Notes: generated from the letters alone by a model not told the origin. Shown: positions 17,754 to 28,126, counted from the first letter of the stretch. The stretch: DNA of 64,000 nt from an uncultured Acetatifactor sp. (GCA_934433135.1 CAKRZO010000021.1:1-64000); one strand, 5' to 3'. Numbers and translations: made by a program.

Positions 17754-18716
17754 CTACTGATATACCACGCACAGCGGAACCGGAATATTTTCAAGGGCAG
17801 CCGGTTGTCTTTCCATTCCGTTTTCCGTGATTTTGTAAAAGGTTACCCGATTATCGCCCATATCGGCACTGATCAAAAGGTCACCTGCGATATGGAAATC
17901 TCTGGGTTCTTTTCCTACCGGGAAGAACCCTTTTAATGCAAGTTCATCCCCTTTGATCCCGAAAACGGCAATGGAATCGTGGCCTCTGTTGGATACATAA
18001 AGTTCATCTCCCCGGATACGGATGGCTGCCGCCAGGTTCTCTCCCCGGAAATCCTCCGGAAGCGCATTGTAAGTATGAAGCAGTCTGGAATGCTCTCCGT
18101 CATAAGCAATCACACTGACTGTGGATTTCAGTTCATTGACGCAGTACAGATATCTGCCGTCCCGTGAAAAAATAAGGTGCCTGGGGCCATGTCCCTGCGG
18201 CATGGCAATGGAAAAGGCTTCGTTCTGATCCCTGTCATAAAAGAAAATTTTATCCAGTCCCAAATCGGTCACACAGATATACTTTTTATCCGGAGTTACA
18301 CAGATATAATGGGTATGAGGTCCCTCCTGGCGCAAGGGATGAATGCCCTTTCCTTCATGTGTCACCAGTTTGCCCGGATACTTAATGAAGCTTCCGGAAA
18401 CGTAGTTTACTGCCAGAATCTCCTCGCCTTCCACCCAGATATGGCAGGCCACCTTTCCCTGTGTGGAAAGAGTTTCACTTGGGCTGTGCAGACTTCCGTC
18501 TTCTCCGATTGCAAAAGACATCATACCGCTTTCGTCCCCGCCGAACGCATCCCGAAGAAGGACATACATCCGGCCATTCTGAATGGCCAGATACATAGGC
18601 TGATCCAACGCCGTCTTTTCACAAAAAGAACACTCTCCCGCATCATCCATTTTGTAATGATAAATTCCGCCTGCTTCTTCCTTTTTCGCGCAGGCTGCAA
18701 TATACAGATCTCTCAT
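17754..18716 (-). CDS. Lactonase family protein (6-phosphogluconolactonase-like beta-propeller)
   Basis: 320 residues from the ATG at 18714-18716. Repeated blade motifs (PHTHYICVTPDKKYICVTDL, GHGPRHLIFSRDGRYLYCVN, SNRGHDSIAVFGI, GKEPRDFHIAGDLLISADM) are those of the seven-bladed YbhE/Pgl lactonase family, which opens 6-phosphogluconolactone or a related sugar lactone. The frame extends 51 codons upstream, but that stretch is almost all Lys, Arg and Glu and is not conserved in kind, while the chosen start has AAGGGAG ahead of it. The gene lies between the ZIP gene and an rRNA methyltransferase, with no link to either. Confidence 0.85.
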   Translation of the reverse strand: MRDLYIAACAKKEEAGGIYHYKMDDAGECSFCEKTALDQPMYLAIQNGRMYVLLRDAFGGDESGMMSFAIGEDGSLHSPSETLSTQGKVACHIWVEGEEILAVNYVSGSFIKYPGKLVTHEGKGIHPLRQEGPHTHYICVTPDKKYICVTDLGLDKIFFYDRDQNEAFSIAMPQGHGPRHLIFSRDGRYLYCVNELKSTVSVIAYDGEHSRLLHTYNALPEDFRGENLAAAIRIRGDELYVSNRGHDSIAVFGIKGDELALKGFFPVGKEPRDFHIAGDLLISADMGDNRVTFYKITENGMERQPAALENIPVPLCVVYQ

Positions 18717-18878
18717 ATTCCGCTCCCTTTCTTCTTTTTCTCTTACCTTTTCCCGTTTGCTCTGCTTTGCATTCTTCCTTCTTCCGCTTTTCCACTTTAC
18801 TTTCTTCTTTTTTCCGTTCTTCTCTGCTCTGTCTTTCCGCTGTTCCTCATTTTGCAGATGCATTCGCATGGAAGAAAT

Positions 18879-20366
18879 CTATTTACGCAATCCCCTGGGA
18901 TAGTGGTTTTTCATCACATTTCCGGCCAGTTTGCCCCAGCCGATGCTGCAGCCTTCCACCGTAATCAGGTACCAGCCTTTTTCTCCTTCGCAGGAAAACG
19001 TCAACCCGTTCAGATAATCCCGGATACCCGGGCTGACCTTAGAATTATCCATGGAATCGCCCGTAGAATTACCCACAGAACTATTCCCGGTTCGTTCCTT
19101 CGTTGATTCTATAGGGAAATCAAATACGTGCCGTGCCTTATCCGGCGAAAGTGCCAGCGCCAATGCATGAGACGGTTCGAATCGTCCTTTTTTCAGGGTT
19201 CCCAGATGAAGTCCCGGACGAAGTACCTTCATTCCCTTTAAGGCCGGCATGTCTCCGGGTGCCAGATAAAGCTGCTCCCCGAAACGCACAAAAATTTTTC
19301 CGTCAAAAACACCGGAAGGCAACTTGAGATTTTCTTTTGCAAAATCCAGGAAGCTCTTGTAATCCTGCACTCCGATACCCGGCTGCACTCCGCCTCTTCC
19401 AAAACATAGCCGGCTGCCTTCCCTGCTTCCGTTCTTTCTAAGAACCGCTGCAAAATGCCCCTCGCCCTTCACCTTATGCGGCCACAGGCGGATTGTCCGC
19501 TGCAGGGCTTCTTCTTCCTGCGGCGTGCATGTCAGATAAGTTCCGTCCACATCTGCCGCCCATTGTGATGAGCCAGACGAAATGTCTGCCTGCCAAGACG
19601 GCTCGATTACGGTAAATTCCGGGTGGCGTCTTAAGAAGCGCAGAATGGTTCCTTCGTTCTCCGCCGGTGCAAAGGTGCAGGTAGAATAAACCAGCCGCCC
19701 TCCATCATGCAGCATTTCTGCAGCCCGATCCAGGATTCCGTCTTGCCTCTCAGCACACCGGGTCACATTTTCCGGACTCCATTCCTCCTGCGCCTCCTCA
19801 TTTTTATGGAACATTCCTTCTCCGGAACAAGGAGCATCCACCAGGATCCGGTCGAAATAATCCGGAAAGATTTCAGCAAGTCTCTCCGGGCTTTCATTTA
19901 AAACAAGCGCATTGGTAATGCCCATGCGTTCGATGTTTTCCGAAAGAATTTTGGCCCTTGCAGGATGAATTTCATTGCAAACCAGAATCCCTTCTCCCTG
20001 CATTGCCGCGCCGATCTGCGTGCTCTTGCCTCCGGGCGCGGCGCACAGATCCAGGATCTTTTCTCCGGGCGCGGCTTCCAGCAGCCCGGCCGGCGCCATG
20101 GCGCTGGGTTCCTGAATATAATAAACCCCGGCCTCATGAAACGGGTGCTTACCCGGCTGATCCTGCATCTCATAATAAAACCCGTTCTCTTCCCAGAAAA
20201 CCGGGGACAGAGAAAAGGGCATTTTCGTTAAAAACGCTTCTCTTCCCATCTTCTGCGGATTTCGCCGCAGCGCTTTGTAAGGCTCTCTTTCATATGCCCG
20301 GAAAAAATCCGTTGCTTCTTCTCCCAGCATTTGTTTCATTCTCTCTGTAAATAACTGCGGCAGCAT
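18879..20366 (-). CDS. RsmF/RsmB-type 16S rRNA cytosine-C5 methyltransferase
   Basis: 495 residues. The Rossmann methyltransferase core has the AdoMet motif CAAPGGKSTQ (residues 108-117), DAPCSGEGMF with Cys180, and YSTCTFAPAENE with Cys230, the two cysteines of RNA m5C methyltransferases. The GEGMF variant and the C-terminal extension with a PUA-like region (MLRPGLHLGTLKKGRFEPSHAL, then VEGCSIGWGKLAGNVMKNHYPRGLR) point to the RsmF/YebU-like class found in Firmicutes rather than RsmB. The start at 20364-20366 has AGGAGA; a longer frame to 20453 would overlap the upstream helicase gene. Confidence 0.9.
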   Translation of the reverse strand: MLPQLFTERMKQMLGEEATDFFRAYEREPYKALRRNPQKMGREAFLTKMPFSLSPVFWEENGFYYEMQDQPGKHPFHEAGVYYIQEPSAMAPAGLLEAAPGEKILDLCAAPGGKSTQIGAAMQGEGILVCNEIHPARAKILSENIERMGITNALVLNESPERLAEIFPDYFDRILVDAPCSGEGMFHKNEEAQEEWSPENVTRCAERQDGILDRAAEMLHDGGRLVYSTCTFAPAENEGTILRFLRRHPEFTVIEPSWQADISSGSSQWAADVDGTYLTCTPQEEEALQRTIRLWPHKVKGEGHFAAVLRKNGSREGSRLCFGRGGVQPGIGVQDYKSFLDFAKENLKLPSGVFDGKIFVRFGEQLYLAPGDMPALKGMKVLRPGLHLGTLKKGRFEPSHALALALSPDKARHVFDFPIESTKERTGNSSVGNSTGDSMDNSKVSPGIRDYLNGLTFSCEGEKGWYLITVEGCSIGWGKLAGNVMKNHYPRGLRK

Positions 20367-20400
20367 GTCTCTATCTCCTGATTTAACTCTATTCTTTCCG

Positions 20401-23400
20401 TTACTCCACCGCCACGATATTCCCGTTCTCCGCCCTGCGCAGCAGTCCGGCATCCAGTGCCAGATTCATGGCATAACGAATACAATTCTCGATTACAACA
20501 CCCATTCTGGGGAAGCCGAACTTTCGGGCAGTCTCCCTTAAAAGATCCGCCTCGGAAAGCCCGATCTGTTCCCTTAAAACTTCCATCATTGCCGTCCGGA
20601 TTTCCTGAGAGGGGATCTCTTCTATGGTTCGCTTGTCTCCGTCCGCATCCAGGACACGGTATACGGCATAGGAATCCGGATCCTGATCCGGCCTCCAGAA
20701 AAAGACCCGGTCTTCATCCATGGTACGCTTGGTTCGAAGCCCGTTTAACGCGACATCAAATACGGATTCCACGCGGCTTCCGCTGCGTGAAATACTCCAG
20801 GCATTCTGTACTTTCCGCATCAGCGCCTTCCTGCTGATCGGCGCTTCGTTATGGAGAAACGCTGCTGTAATCACCCGAACTGACAGAATATTTTCTGAAG
20901 AATAGAACTCTTCCGCCGTTCCCTGCGTATCCAGATCCAATGCATGATAACTCTCTGCAGCGCTTGCAGTTTCCTCTTCCGGAGCCGTTTCAAAAACCGG
21001 GACATTCTGTACCGTGCTTTCTTCCTCTTCTTCCCCGGAGTCTGCACCTTTTTCCTTCTTCCGGGCAATGACCTTCTCCGCTTCCTGCCGAATCTGCTCT
21101 TTTACGGCTTCCGGATCATCCAGCCAGTCCAATGTCCAGATCCGCAGTATTGACCAGCCCAGTCCCTTTAAGACATCCGGCTGCAGAACAAAACAATCCT
21201 TTGCATTTGCCGCCCGATAACAGTTTTCACCATCTAACAAAATTCCCAGAAGATACGTCTCCTTATCCTCCGGATCCACAATTCCCAGTTCCACCCGATA
21301 AGCGGAGCAGCCGATGTTGCACTTCACATCATATCCCATTTCCCGGACTGCCTGCGCGATCTCTTCCACCAGATAATCTTCCTGCTTTCTTTCCGTTCCC
21401 GCTCTCTGCGCCAGAATGTTTTTGCCCCTTTTGGCGAACTCCAAAAATCCTTTTAAACCCGCAACGCCTTCCGCCCGGGTTCTGGCAAGGTCAATCTGCT
21501 CCGGCTGCAAAACGGAATAAATAATCATGGACTTTCTGGCTCTGGAAATTGCCACATTTAAACGTCTCCATCCGCCTTCCCGGTTCAAAGGTCCGAAATT
21601 CATGGAAACATTTCCTTTGGCATCCGGCCCGTATCCTACGGAAAACAGAATCACATCCCTTTCATCTCCCTGGACATTTTCCAGGTTTTTAATGAAAACA
21701 GGCTCCTTTAAATTCCGGTCGATTTCCTCTAACTGAGGATATTTTTTAAATTCCTCGAAAAGCATGTCGTCTATGAGGTTCTGCTGTACAGAGCTGAACG
21801 TTACCACTCCGATGCTGTCCCGGCGCAGATTCTCATCCCGCAATCTCCTTATGATTTCCGCTACAATGGCCTGCGCCTCTGCTTTGTTCTGCTTAGTCTT
21901 TCCCTTATCATAGGCCCCCTTTACCGGCACAAATTTCACTTCGGAAACCAGATCCCTCGGAGAAGGGAAGGTATACAATTTGTTGTCGTAATATTTCATA
22001 TTGCTGTAGGCAATCAGGCTTTCGTGCCTGGAGCGGTAATGCCACTTCAAAGACTCCTGCGGCATGGAAATGGCAAGGCAGTCATCCAACAGACTCTCTA
22101 AGTCTTCCTTTTCGCCGTTTTCTTCATCGATCCGGTTGGAAAGGAAAAAATTGGTGGGAGGAAGCTGTTTGGGATCCCCTACAATTACTACGTTTTCTCC
22201 TCTGGCAATGGTTCCCACCGCTTCGCTGGTGGGCAACTGGGAAGCTTCATCGAAAATTACCAGATCAAATTTAGGAAATGACGGATCGATATACTGTGCT
22301 ACGGAAATCGGGCTCATGAGCATACAGGGACAAAGTCTGCGCAGCAGCGTCGGGATCTGATCAAAAAGCCTCCTTAAGGACATCATGCGTCCATTGTTTT
22401 TGATGGCTTTTTTTAAGATTCCCATTTCCGATGCAGCGGAGCTTGCACTGCCGGAAGCCGGGATTTTGGCGGAAAGTCTGGCCACCAGTTCCTGAATGGT
22501 AAGCCTTTTATATTCTTCAATAACCTCCCGATACCGAGCTATCATGTCATCATACTGCCTGCCTCTGAAATCGGAAAGTTCCGGTTCTCCGGCAATGGTA
22601 AGGAGCACAAGTCCGTAATACAGATTACCCGAAAAAGCAGCATTCATTTCCTGCGCTTTCACCTTTCCTTCCCGGCAGCTGCGGCTTACCGCTTCCAGTC
22701 CATCATTCTTAAGTTCCGCATCGATCTGATTGAAGTTTACTTTGCTGCGCAGCATGGAAAGGTGTTCTTCGTAAGTCTGCAGTGTGGAAAATACCACATT
22801 CGGGTATGCGTTTTCCCTTTTCGCATCACTATCTTGCGCCGTCTCTTTTTTCAGCAATACATCGCTTTCCTGTGTTGCCTCTTTTCCCCGCCAAATGCCG
22901 CTGTCCACCTCATACTTCTCACAGAAATCTTCCAGCTTCTTATGGAATTCCTCCAGCTTCCTTCCGCTGTCTTCCAGGGTTGTAAGCTCTTTTTCCGAAG
23001 CTTTTTCCAGATGTAAGATTACTTCTTCGGTGGCTGTTCCGGGAAGCTGTTCCAGGACTTCTTTCAAACGTGCCGTCTTTCGAACGGCATCCTCCAGCTC
23101 CTCCCAATTCGTGGAAAGTCCCATGTAGATTCCCGGATAATACCCGGTCAGCTCCGCCGGCATCTCCTGCAGCTTCCTTTTCTGTCCGGCAAAAGCGGAA
23201 AGCTTGTCGTAGCTCTGCGTGATATTCTTATTCGTAATGCTTTTCGGCTCTTTTGCATAAAGCCGTAGTTCCTTAATCAGCTTGTTCTGTTTGAAAAACT
23301 TTGCGGCAAACCACTGACTGTCCGCCTGTTTGAATTGCAAAGCAGCCGTTTCAAAAGGATACTCCAGCACACTTTCCGCAAAACCGGTGCAGATTTCTTC

Positions 23401-26310
23401 GTATCGATCCCGGCAGTCTTTTCCCAGCGCAATCAGCTGTCCGGATGCAGCCAAAAGATGGGAAAAGCCGGATGCCTTCAGCATTTGGGTAAGAATCGTG
23501 CCGGGCATTCCGAACACTTCTGCCGCCTGCAGCAGAATCTCCATCATGGAATCGGTCTTCTCCACGCCGTTCCCCGCAAAAGTGTACAACTTATCGGCAG
23601 CAGCGCACACGCTCTCCTGCCCGTTTAAAATTTCTTCTATATCCTCCTTAAGCTGTTCCCTTAGTTCAATGGAATATTTTTTCCCTTCATAGCCTTTTAG
23701 CGGATGTCGGGTGTAATCTCCCACAGCCTCCATTGCCACAGCATACCGGCGTACCAGATCCCGGTACTGCTCGACTTTTTCCCCGGAAAGGGTCTGCAGC
23801 ATTTTTTTGGAAAAACGGATTTTTCCTTTCTGTGCCCTGTTTTTTTCACAACTTTCAATGGCTTCATAAAGAGAGCAGCCGAATGTACGTTTCTTATGAA
23901 CGGCCTCCATCATCCCGCTTAAACGGCTTCTTAACAGGTGCACCTTCTGCGCCGTTTTTTCATATTCTTCGGGAGACTTTACTTTTGCGGTTTCCAGCGC
24001 TTTATTTAATTCCGCCAAAACAGCGGATTTATTCGTCTTATTGGAATGCAGTTCCAGACAAAACGGATCTAACCCGATCGCAGCCAGCCGCCTCTGCACC
24101 ACCGTCAAAGCCGCCATTTTCTCCGCTACAAACAAGACGGATTTCCCCTGAAACAGGGCGTTGGCAATCATATTCGTGATGGTCTGGGACTTACCGGTTC
24201 CGGGCGGTCCGTGCAGGACAAAGCTTTCGCCGCAGGCCGCTGCCGCAATCGCCGCCATCTGGGAAGAATCGGCGCTGACCGGCACCGCCATATCCATGGC
24301 TTCCAGTTTCTCTTCGGGATCCTGGGGTACGCTGCCTTCGGTATCAGCCCCCAAAGTCTTCGCTTCCCAGGTCATTTCTCCCTTCATCAGGCTTGCCACT
24401 ACTTTATTATCCGCCAGTTCTTCGCAGCGGCTGTGAATGTCGTTCCACATGACAAACTGGCCGAAGGAAAACAAACCGATATATGCCATCTCTTCGATGT
24501 TCCAACGTTTTTTATCCAGAATGGCCTGCCGGATGATATGGAAAACCAACGGCAGATCCACGCCGTTCTCATCCTCCGGCAAAGGATCCAGTCCATTGAT
24601 TTGTACCCCGTGATCCTGACGCAGGTACTCCAAAAGTGTAATATTGACCTGGGCATCTTCCTGACGGCTTCTTAACAGATATCCCTTATTCCGGGCGTTC
24701 CGCACAATATCTACCGGCAAAAGCACAATAGGCGCAAAACGGGCTCTCTGGGAGATATCGGACTCATACCAGCGCAAGAAACCAAGCGCCAGAAACAGGG
24801 TATTGGTTCCGTTTTCTTCCATACTCATTTTGGCGCTGCGGTACAGTCCCTTTAAGGCTTTCTCTAACTCCTCTTCCTCCAGAAAAGTCCGGATTCTGCC
24901 GTTCTTAAATTCTTCTTCGGCAATCTTACTGACCAGATCCTTTTCATTTTCAATTTCATAGATCCGGCTGTCCCGAAGCGTCACCGTCCACTCTCCCGGG
25001 ACTTCCATAATACGGAAATCCTTTCCGCCGGAAAGTTCGTCTTCCAGTTTTTCCGCAGATGCCACCATCAGCTGAATGGCATTCTTAGTCACCCGAAAAT
25101 TCAAAAGTGTATTGCGCAGGCTGAAATCCAGGAGCTTTCTCTCCCAGATTTTCTGCTTGGTAACCGTTACACTGTCTTCTACTGTCTTATTGCGCAAAGA
25201 CGTATCCAACAGCTCCGGTGCAGTCATGGAATCCGGCTCTTCTGATTTTTCCGCGCCGTCCTCATTCGCCCCGTTTTCCTTACCTGCGCTGCTGTAAAGC
25301 ATCTGTCCGTCCTCTGTCCTTAACGGCATGGGACGGATACCGCTTCCTCTGGAACGTATAATGTCCACAACACCATGGAATTCTTCCTGTCCGGTCAGAT
25401 GATCCAGTCCGTGCTTTAAAGCTTTATCAAAAGGAATGTCTCTTCCTTCCACAAAATCGGTGCATTCCGCCAGAAGAAGTTCTTCTGCTCCCGGCGCGGT
25501 ACGCTTCTCCAGACTGGAAACGTCATCCACCATACAATCCGCAAAAGTCTCTTCTTCCAGCCAGCAGCCCACAAAGGCATGCCCCTTCAGAAATACCAAC
25601 AATGGGTATAGTCCCGCCGCTTCCAGACAGGCAGCATACAATACCGCAAGATCCAGGCACGTTCCCTGCTTCTGCTTAAGCACCATATGCGGGAGGCGGA
25701 TTCTCTGCCCTGTTTTTTCATAACCGGCAGGGGGATTGTGATATACGATTTCCCGTTGCTTTAATGCCGCGTAAACCGCTGCCATCTGCAGCTTTACCTG
25801 ATTGGGATCTCTGGTCTGATAACCGGTAAAAGAAGGATCCTTCCCCCAGCTTTTTAAAATCCCGGAAGCCTCTGACAATACCTTTGCAATTTCGGGGTGG
25901 TTCGGGGTAACAAAAGCGGCGATCATTTCCGGCATGACGGAAAGCCCGCTCCACTGGTCATAAGCAAGCAGCTCGATTTCCTCTTCCAGGGCGGCAAGTT
26001 TTTCCTCCGCCGCTTTCTGCGAAACGGTAATCCGAAAAAAGCCGCTGATCTTTTCCGTAAGTCCGAACAAAAAATCCGTGGACAGCCTGATTCTTACCGG
26101 TGCAATCTCCAAAGACTCTCCCGCTGAAATGCTTTCGATCTCACATTCATAATCTTCGGCAAAAGCCGGGCTGAACGTAATCGTTACCGCCAGGTCTTTC
26201 AGATTTTCAGAAGAATCATTCTGTATTACCAGGTTCCGGATTACCGGAACGTAATTCTGCTGCATGGCAAAATTAATTGTTTTCGTAAAATTTCCACTGA
26301 TTTTCAGCAT
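20401..26310 (-). CDS. Giant COG1112-type helicase with transglutaminase-like and endonuclease-like domains (DUF4011/DUF3320)
   Basis: 1969 residues. An N-terminal beta region is followed by a transglutaminase-like fold (GTCLDLAVLYAACLEAAG, with Cys218, His244 in KGHAFVGCW and an Asp near 258), then a DUF4011-type region (WERKLLDFSLRNTLLNFR near 390). The superfamily I helicase core has Walker A GPPGTGKS at 701-708, a long helical insert, motif II VIFDEAS near 1355, VGDPKQLPP, NVQGDERDVILFSVGYG and LNVAISRARKSM near 1590. A Vsr/RAP-like nuclease-type segment (YRVELGIVDP, LGILLDGENCY, GWSILRIWTLDWLDD) lies near 1670-1740, and a DUF3320-type C-terminus follows. Related proteins occur in defence contexts, but no partner is seen here. 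Strongly expressed-looking RBS is absent; it is first in its unit. Confidence 0.85.
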   Translation of the reverse strand: MLKISGNFTKTINFAMQQNYVPVIRNLVIQNDSSENLKDLAVTITFSPAFAEDYECEIESISAGESLEIAPVRIRLSTDFLFGLTEKISGFFRITVSQKAAEEKLAALEEEIELLAYDQWSGLSVMPEMIAAFVTPNHPEIAKVLSEASGILKSWGKDPSFTGYQTRDPNQVKLQMAAVYAALKQREIVYHNPPAGYEKTGQRIRLPHMVLKQKQGTCLDLAVLYAACLEAAGLYPLLVFLKGHAFVGCWLEEETFADCMVDDVSSLEKRTAPGAEELLLAECTDFVEGRDIPFDKALKHGLDHLTGQEEFHGVVDIIRSRGSGIRPMPLRTEDGQMLYSSAGKENGANEDGAEKSEEPDSMTAPELLDTSLRNKTVEDSVTVTKQKIWERKLLDFSLRNTLLNFRVTKNAIQLMVASAEKLEDELSGGKDFRIMEVPGEWTVTLRDSRIYEIENEKDLVSKIAEEEFKNGRIRTFLEEEELEKALKGLYRSAKMSMEENGTNTLFLALGFLRWYESDISQRARFAPIVLLPVDIVRNARNKGYLLRSRQEDAQVNITLLEYLRQDHGVQINGLDPLPEDENGVDLPLVFHIIRQAILDKKRWNIEEMAYIGLFSFGQFVMWNDIHSRCEELADNKVVASLMKGEMTWEAKTLGADTEGSVPQDPEEKLEAMDMAVPVSADSSQMAAIAAAACGESFVLHGPPGTGKSQTITNMIANALFQGKSVLFVAEKMAALTVVQRRLAAIGLDPFCLELHSNKTNKSAVLAELNKALETAKVKSPEEYEKTAQKVHLLRSRLSGMMEAVHKKRTFGCSLYEAIESCEKNRAQKGKIRFSKKMLQTLSGEKVEQYRDLVRRYAVAMEAVGDYTRHPLKGYEGKKYSIELREQLKEDIEEILNGQESVCAAADKLYTFAGNGVEKTDSMMEILLQAAEVFGMPGTILTQMLKASGFSHLLAASGQLIALGKDCRDRYEEICTGFAESVLEYPFETAALQFKQADSQWFAAKFFKQNKLIKELRLYAKEPKSITNKNITQSYDKLSAFAGQKRKLQEMPAELTGYYPGIYMGLSTNWEELEDAVRKTARLKEVLEQLPGTATEEVILHLEKASEKELTTLEDSGRKLEEFHKKLEDFCEKYEVDSGIWRGKEATQESDVLLKKETAQDSDAKRENAYPNVVFSTLQTYEEHLSMLRSKVNFNQIDAELKNDGLEAVSRSCREGKVKAQEMNAAFSGNLYYGLVLLTIAGEPELSDFRGRQYDDMIARYREVIEEYKRLTIQELVARLSAKIPASGSASSAASEMGILKKAIKNNGRMMSLRRLFDQIPTLLRRLCPCMLMSPISVAQYIDPSFPKFDLVIFDEASQLPTSEAVGTIARGENVVIVGDPKQLPPTNFFLSNRIDEENGEKEDLESLLDDCLAISMPQESLKWHYRSRHESLIAYSNMKYYDNKLYTFPSPRDLVSEVKFVPVKGAYDKGKTKQNKAEAQAIVAEIIRRLRDENLRRDSIGVVTFSSVQQNLIDDMLFEEFKKYPQLEEIDRNLKEPVFIKNLENVQGDERDVILFSVGYGPDAKGNVSMNFGPLNREGGWRRLNVAISRARKSMIIYSVLQPEQIDLARTRAEGVAGLKGFLEFAKRGKNILAQRAGTERKQEDYLVEEIAQAVREMGYDVKCNIGCSAYRVELGIVDPEDKETYLLGILLDGENCYRAANAKDCFVLQPDVLKGLGWSILRIWTLDWLDDPEAVKEQIRQEAEKVIARKKEKGADSGEEEEESTVQNVPVFETAPEEETASAAESYHALDLDTQGTAEEFYSSENILSVRVITAAFLHNEAPISRKALMRKVQNAWSISRSGSRVESVFDVALNGLRTKRTMDEDRVFFWRPDQDPDSYAVYRVLDADGDKRTIEEIPSQEIRTAMMEVLREQIGLSEADLLRETARKFGFPRMGVVIENCIRYAMNLALDAGLLRRAENGNIVAVE

Positions 26311-26470
26311 ATGTCTGTCCCTCTTTTGATATCACGATCCCAGATCCAAAAGCCGGATCTTGCAAGTGCGAACGGCTCTTTGACCTTCTGACCATGGCAC
26401 CATTATATTATATTTAGGAAGAAAAAAAAAGACAGGATTTGGAAAATGCAGAAAAAAACTTTTTTCCCTC

Positions 26471-26499
26471 TTGACAGTCACTTCAAAATGTGCTTTAAT
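26471..26499 (+). promoter_or_regulatory. Sigma-A promoter of the trp T-box transcript
   Basis: Consensus TTGACA (26471-26476) and TTTAAT (26494-26499) with a 17-bp spacer. Transcription would begin near 26506, right at the start of T-box stem I. Confidence 0.8.
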
Positions 26500-26505
26500 A
26501 ACCTA

Positions 26506-26826
26506 AACCGATGAGGAAGAGTAAGTAAGTTTTATCCCTTTTCATTCCAGAGAGCTGCAGGCGGTGGGATTGCGGCAGAAAATATAAGACCGAATGGACT
26601 TCCGAGGGCGAACAGAAAGGATTGACCGTTTTTAAAAGAAATGGGGTCTGAGTATGAAAGCCGGAGCATGACTCTCCGTGAACAACAGTCTGCATATGGT
26701 AGTATGCGTAAAGTGGGCGTATCGAAAAGTATGTTTACTTGAGATATGTCAAGCCGGGTGGCACCGCAGGATTTGTATTGTACATCCTGTCCCAGCAGAT
26801 AACTTGCTGAGACGGGATTTTTTTAT
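26506..26826 (+). ncRNA. Tryptophan-specific T-box leader
   Basis: The leader has all main T-box parts. Stem I begins GATGAGGAAGAGTAAGTAAG (AGTA bulge) with a distal arm near 26550-26580. The specifier region reads GAATGGACT with the triplet TGG (Trp) at 26595-26597. The antiterminator holds the T-box core GGGTGGCACCGC near 26757-26768; its variable base C can pair with a G discriminator, as in bacterial tRNA-Trp. The terminator is the stem ATCCTGTCCCAGCA / TGCTGAGACGGGAT followed by seven T (26784-26826). Uncharged tRNA-Trp would allow read-through into the ABC transporter that starts at 27031. A 200-bp stretch after the terminator shows nothing further. Confidence 0.93.
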
Positions 26827-27030
26827 TTCGTAAAAGCAGGACTCTTTCTTATTTTGCAAAAAGCTTCCCGGGAGCTTTTCAGGAAAAGAAGGCTCGGCCC
26901 ACAGATAAGAATCTCCTTCCCAGCAGAACCTGTTGCAAGTTCATTATGAGGAACCTTTTTTCCGGCAGCCTTTTAAAGCGCTTTCAGAATTCGGAAAAAC
27001 GGTTCGGCCACAAGAAAGGAAAATGAAATT

Positions 27031-28083
27031 ATGAAAAAATTAATCGGAAAAGTTATCACTGTCATTTGTACCGCTTCCCTTCTGCTCAGTGCTACAGGCT
27101 GCGCAGGAAAAGATACGCAAAACAGTATCGAACAGGACAGCAAAGCTGCGGATTATACCATCGGTATCTGCAATTATGTGGACGACGCTTCCCTGAATCA
27201 GATTGTAGAAAATATCCGGACACGCCTTGATCAGATTGAAGAAGAAAAAGGAATTGTAATCGATGTCAAATACGATAACTGCAACGCGGATGCCAATGTT
27301 CTTTCCCAGATCATTGCCAACTTCGAAGCAGATCAGGTAGATTTGATGGTCGGAGTTGCCACTCCCGTAGCGATGTCCATGCAGGCTGCTACCCAGGAAA
27401 GCAATACACCGGTTGTCTTTGCCGCCGTATCGGACCCCGTCTCAGCCGGTCTGGTAGATTCCCTGGAAGCCCCCGGTCATAACCTGACAGGAACTTCCGA
27501 TTATCTGGACACCAATGCCATTATGAATCTCATCCTTGCCCTGAATCCGGATATCAAGAGTGTCGGCCTTCTTTATAATGTAGGGGAGGACTCTTCCGCA
27601 GCTCCTATTGCTCATGCCAAAGAGTTCCTGGATCAGAAGGGTATTGCTTACATTGAACGCACCGGTACCACGGTAGATGAAATCCTTCTGGCAGCCCAGG
27701 CGCTTGCCGCAGACGGTGTGGAAGCCGTTTTCACTCCCACTGACAATACGGTTATGCAGGCAGAGCTGTCCATTTATGAGACCCTTGCCCAGGCTGGTAT
27801 CCCTCACTTTACCGGAGCGGATTCCTTTGCCTTAAACGGAGCTTTCCTCGGTTATGGTGTAGACTATGCCAACCTTGGTGTCAAAACCGCTGATATGATT
27901 GCCGAAATCCTGTTGGACGGCAAAAATCCTGCCGAGACTCCGGTTCTTACCTTCGATAACGGCACCGCAACCATCAATACCGATATCTGCACGGAACTCG
28001 GACTTGATTATGATGAAGTTTCCGCTTTGTTCACGCCGTACTGCACAAAGGTACAGCCTATTACCACTGCTGAAAGCTTTTAA
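27031..28083 (+). CDS. trpX: TrpX-type ABC transporter substrate-binding lipoprotein
   Basis: 350 residues. A lipoprotein signal peptide ends SATGC with the modified Cys at 24. The body is of the COG2984 periplasmic binding protein type: IAQIVEN-like start (SLNQIVENIRTRLDQ), QIIANFEADQVDLMVGVATPVAMSMQ, NTPVVFAAVSDPVSAGLV, and GVDYANLGVKTADMIAEILL near the end. In Firmicutes this family with its COG4120 permease and COG1101 ATPase forms TrpXYZ-like systems, and here a tryptophan T-box precedes the gene, which supports tryptophan or a close relative (for example a precursor) as substrate. Direct binding cannot be shown from sequence. Confidence 0.88.
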   Translation: MKKLIGKVITVICTASLLLSATGCAGKDTQNSIEQDSKAADYTIGICNYVDDASLNQIVENIRTRLDQIEEEKGIVIDVKYDNCNADANVLSQIIANFEADQVDLMVGVATPVAMSMQAATQESNTPVVFAAVSDPVSAGLVDSLEAPGHNLTGTSDYLDTNAIMNLILALNPDIKSVGLLYNVGEDSSAAPIAHAKEFLDQKGIAYIERTGTTVDEILLAAQALAADGVEAVFTPTDNTVMQAELSIYETLAQAGIPHFTGADSFALNGAFLGYGVDYANLGVKTADMIAEILLDGKNPAETPVLTFDNGTATINTDICTELGLDYDEVSALFTPYCTKVQPITTAESF

Positions 28084-28126
28084 TAGAAAAACATTGAGAT
28101 GCTGTTATGCGGATTAGGAGGAATTT

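Noticed and set aside
18717..18869. A 51-codon N-terminal extension of the lactonase
   Set aside because: Almost only Lys, Arg and Glu from a purine-rich stretch; the ATG at 18716 has the ribosome site and the family's usual start.
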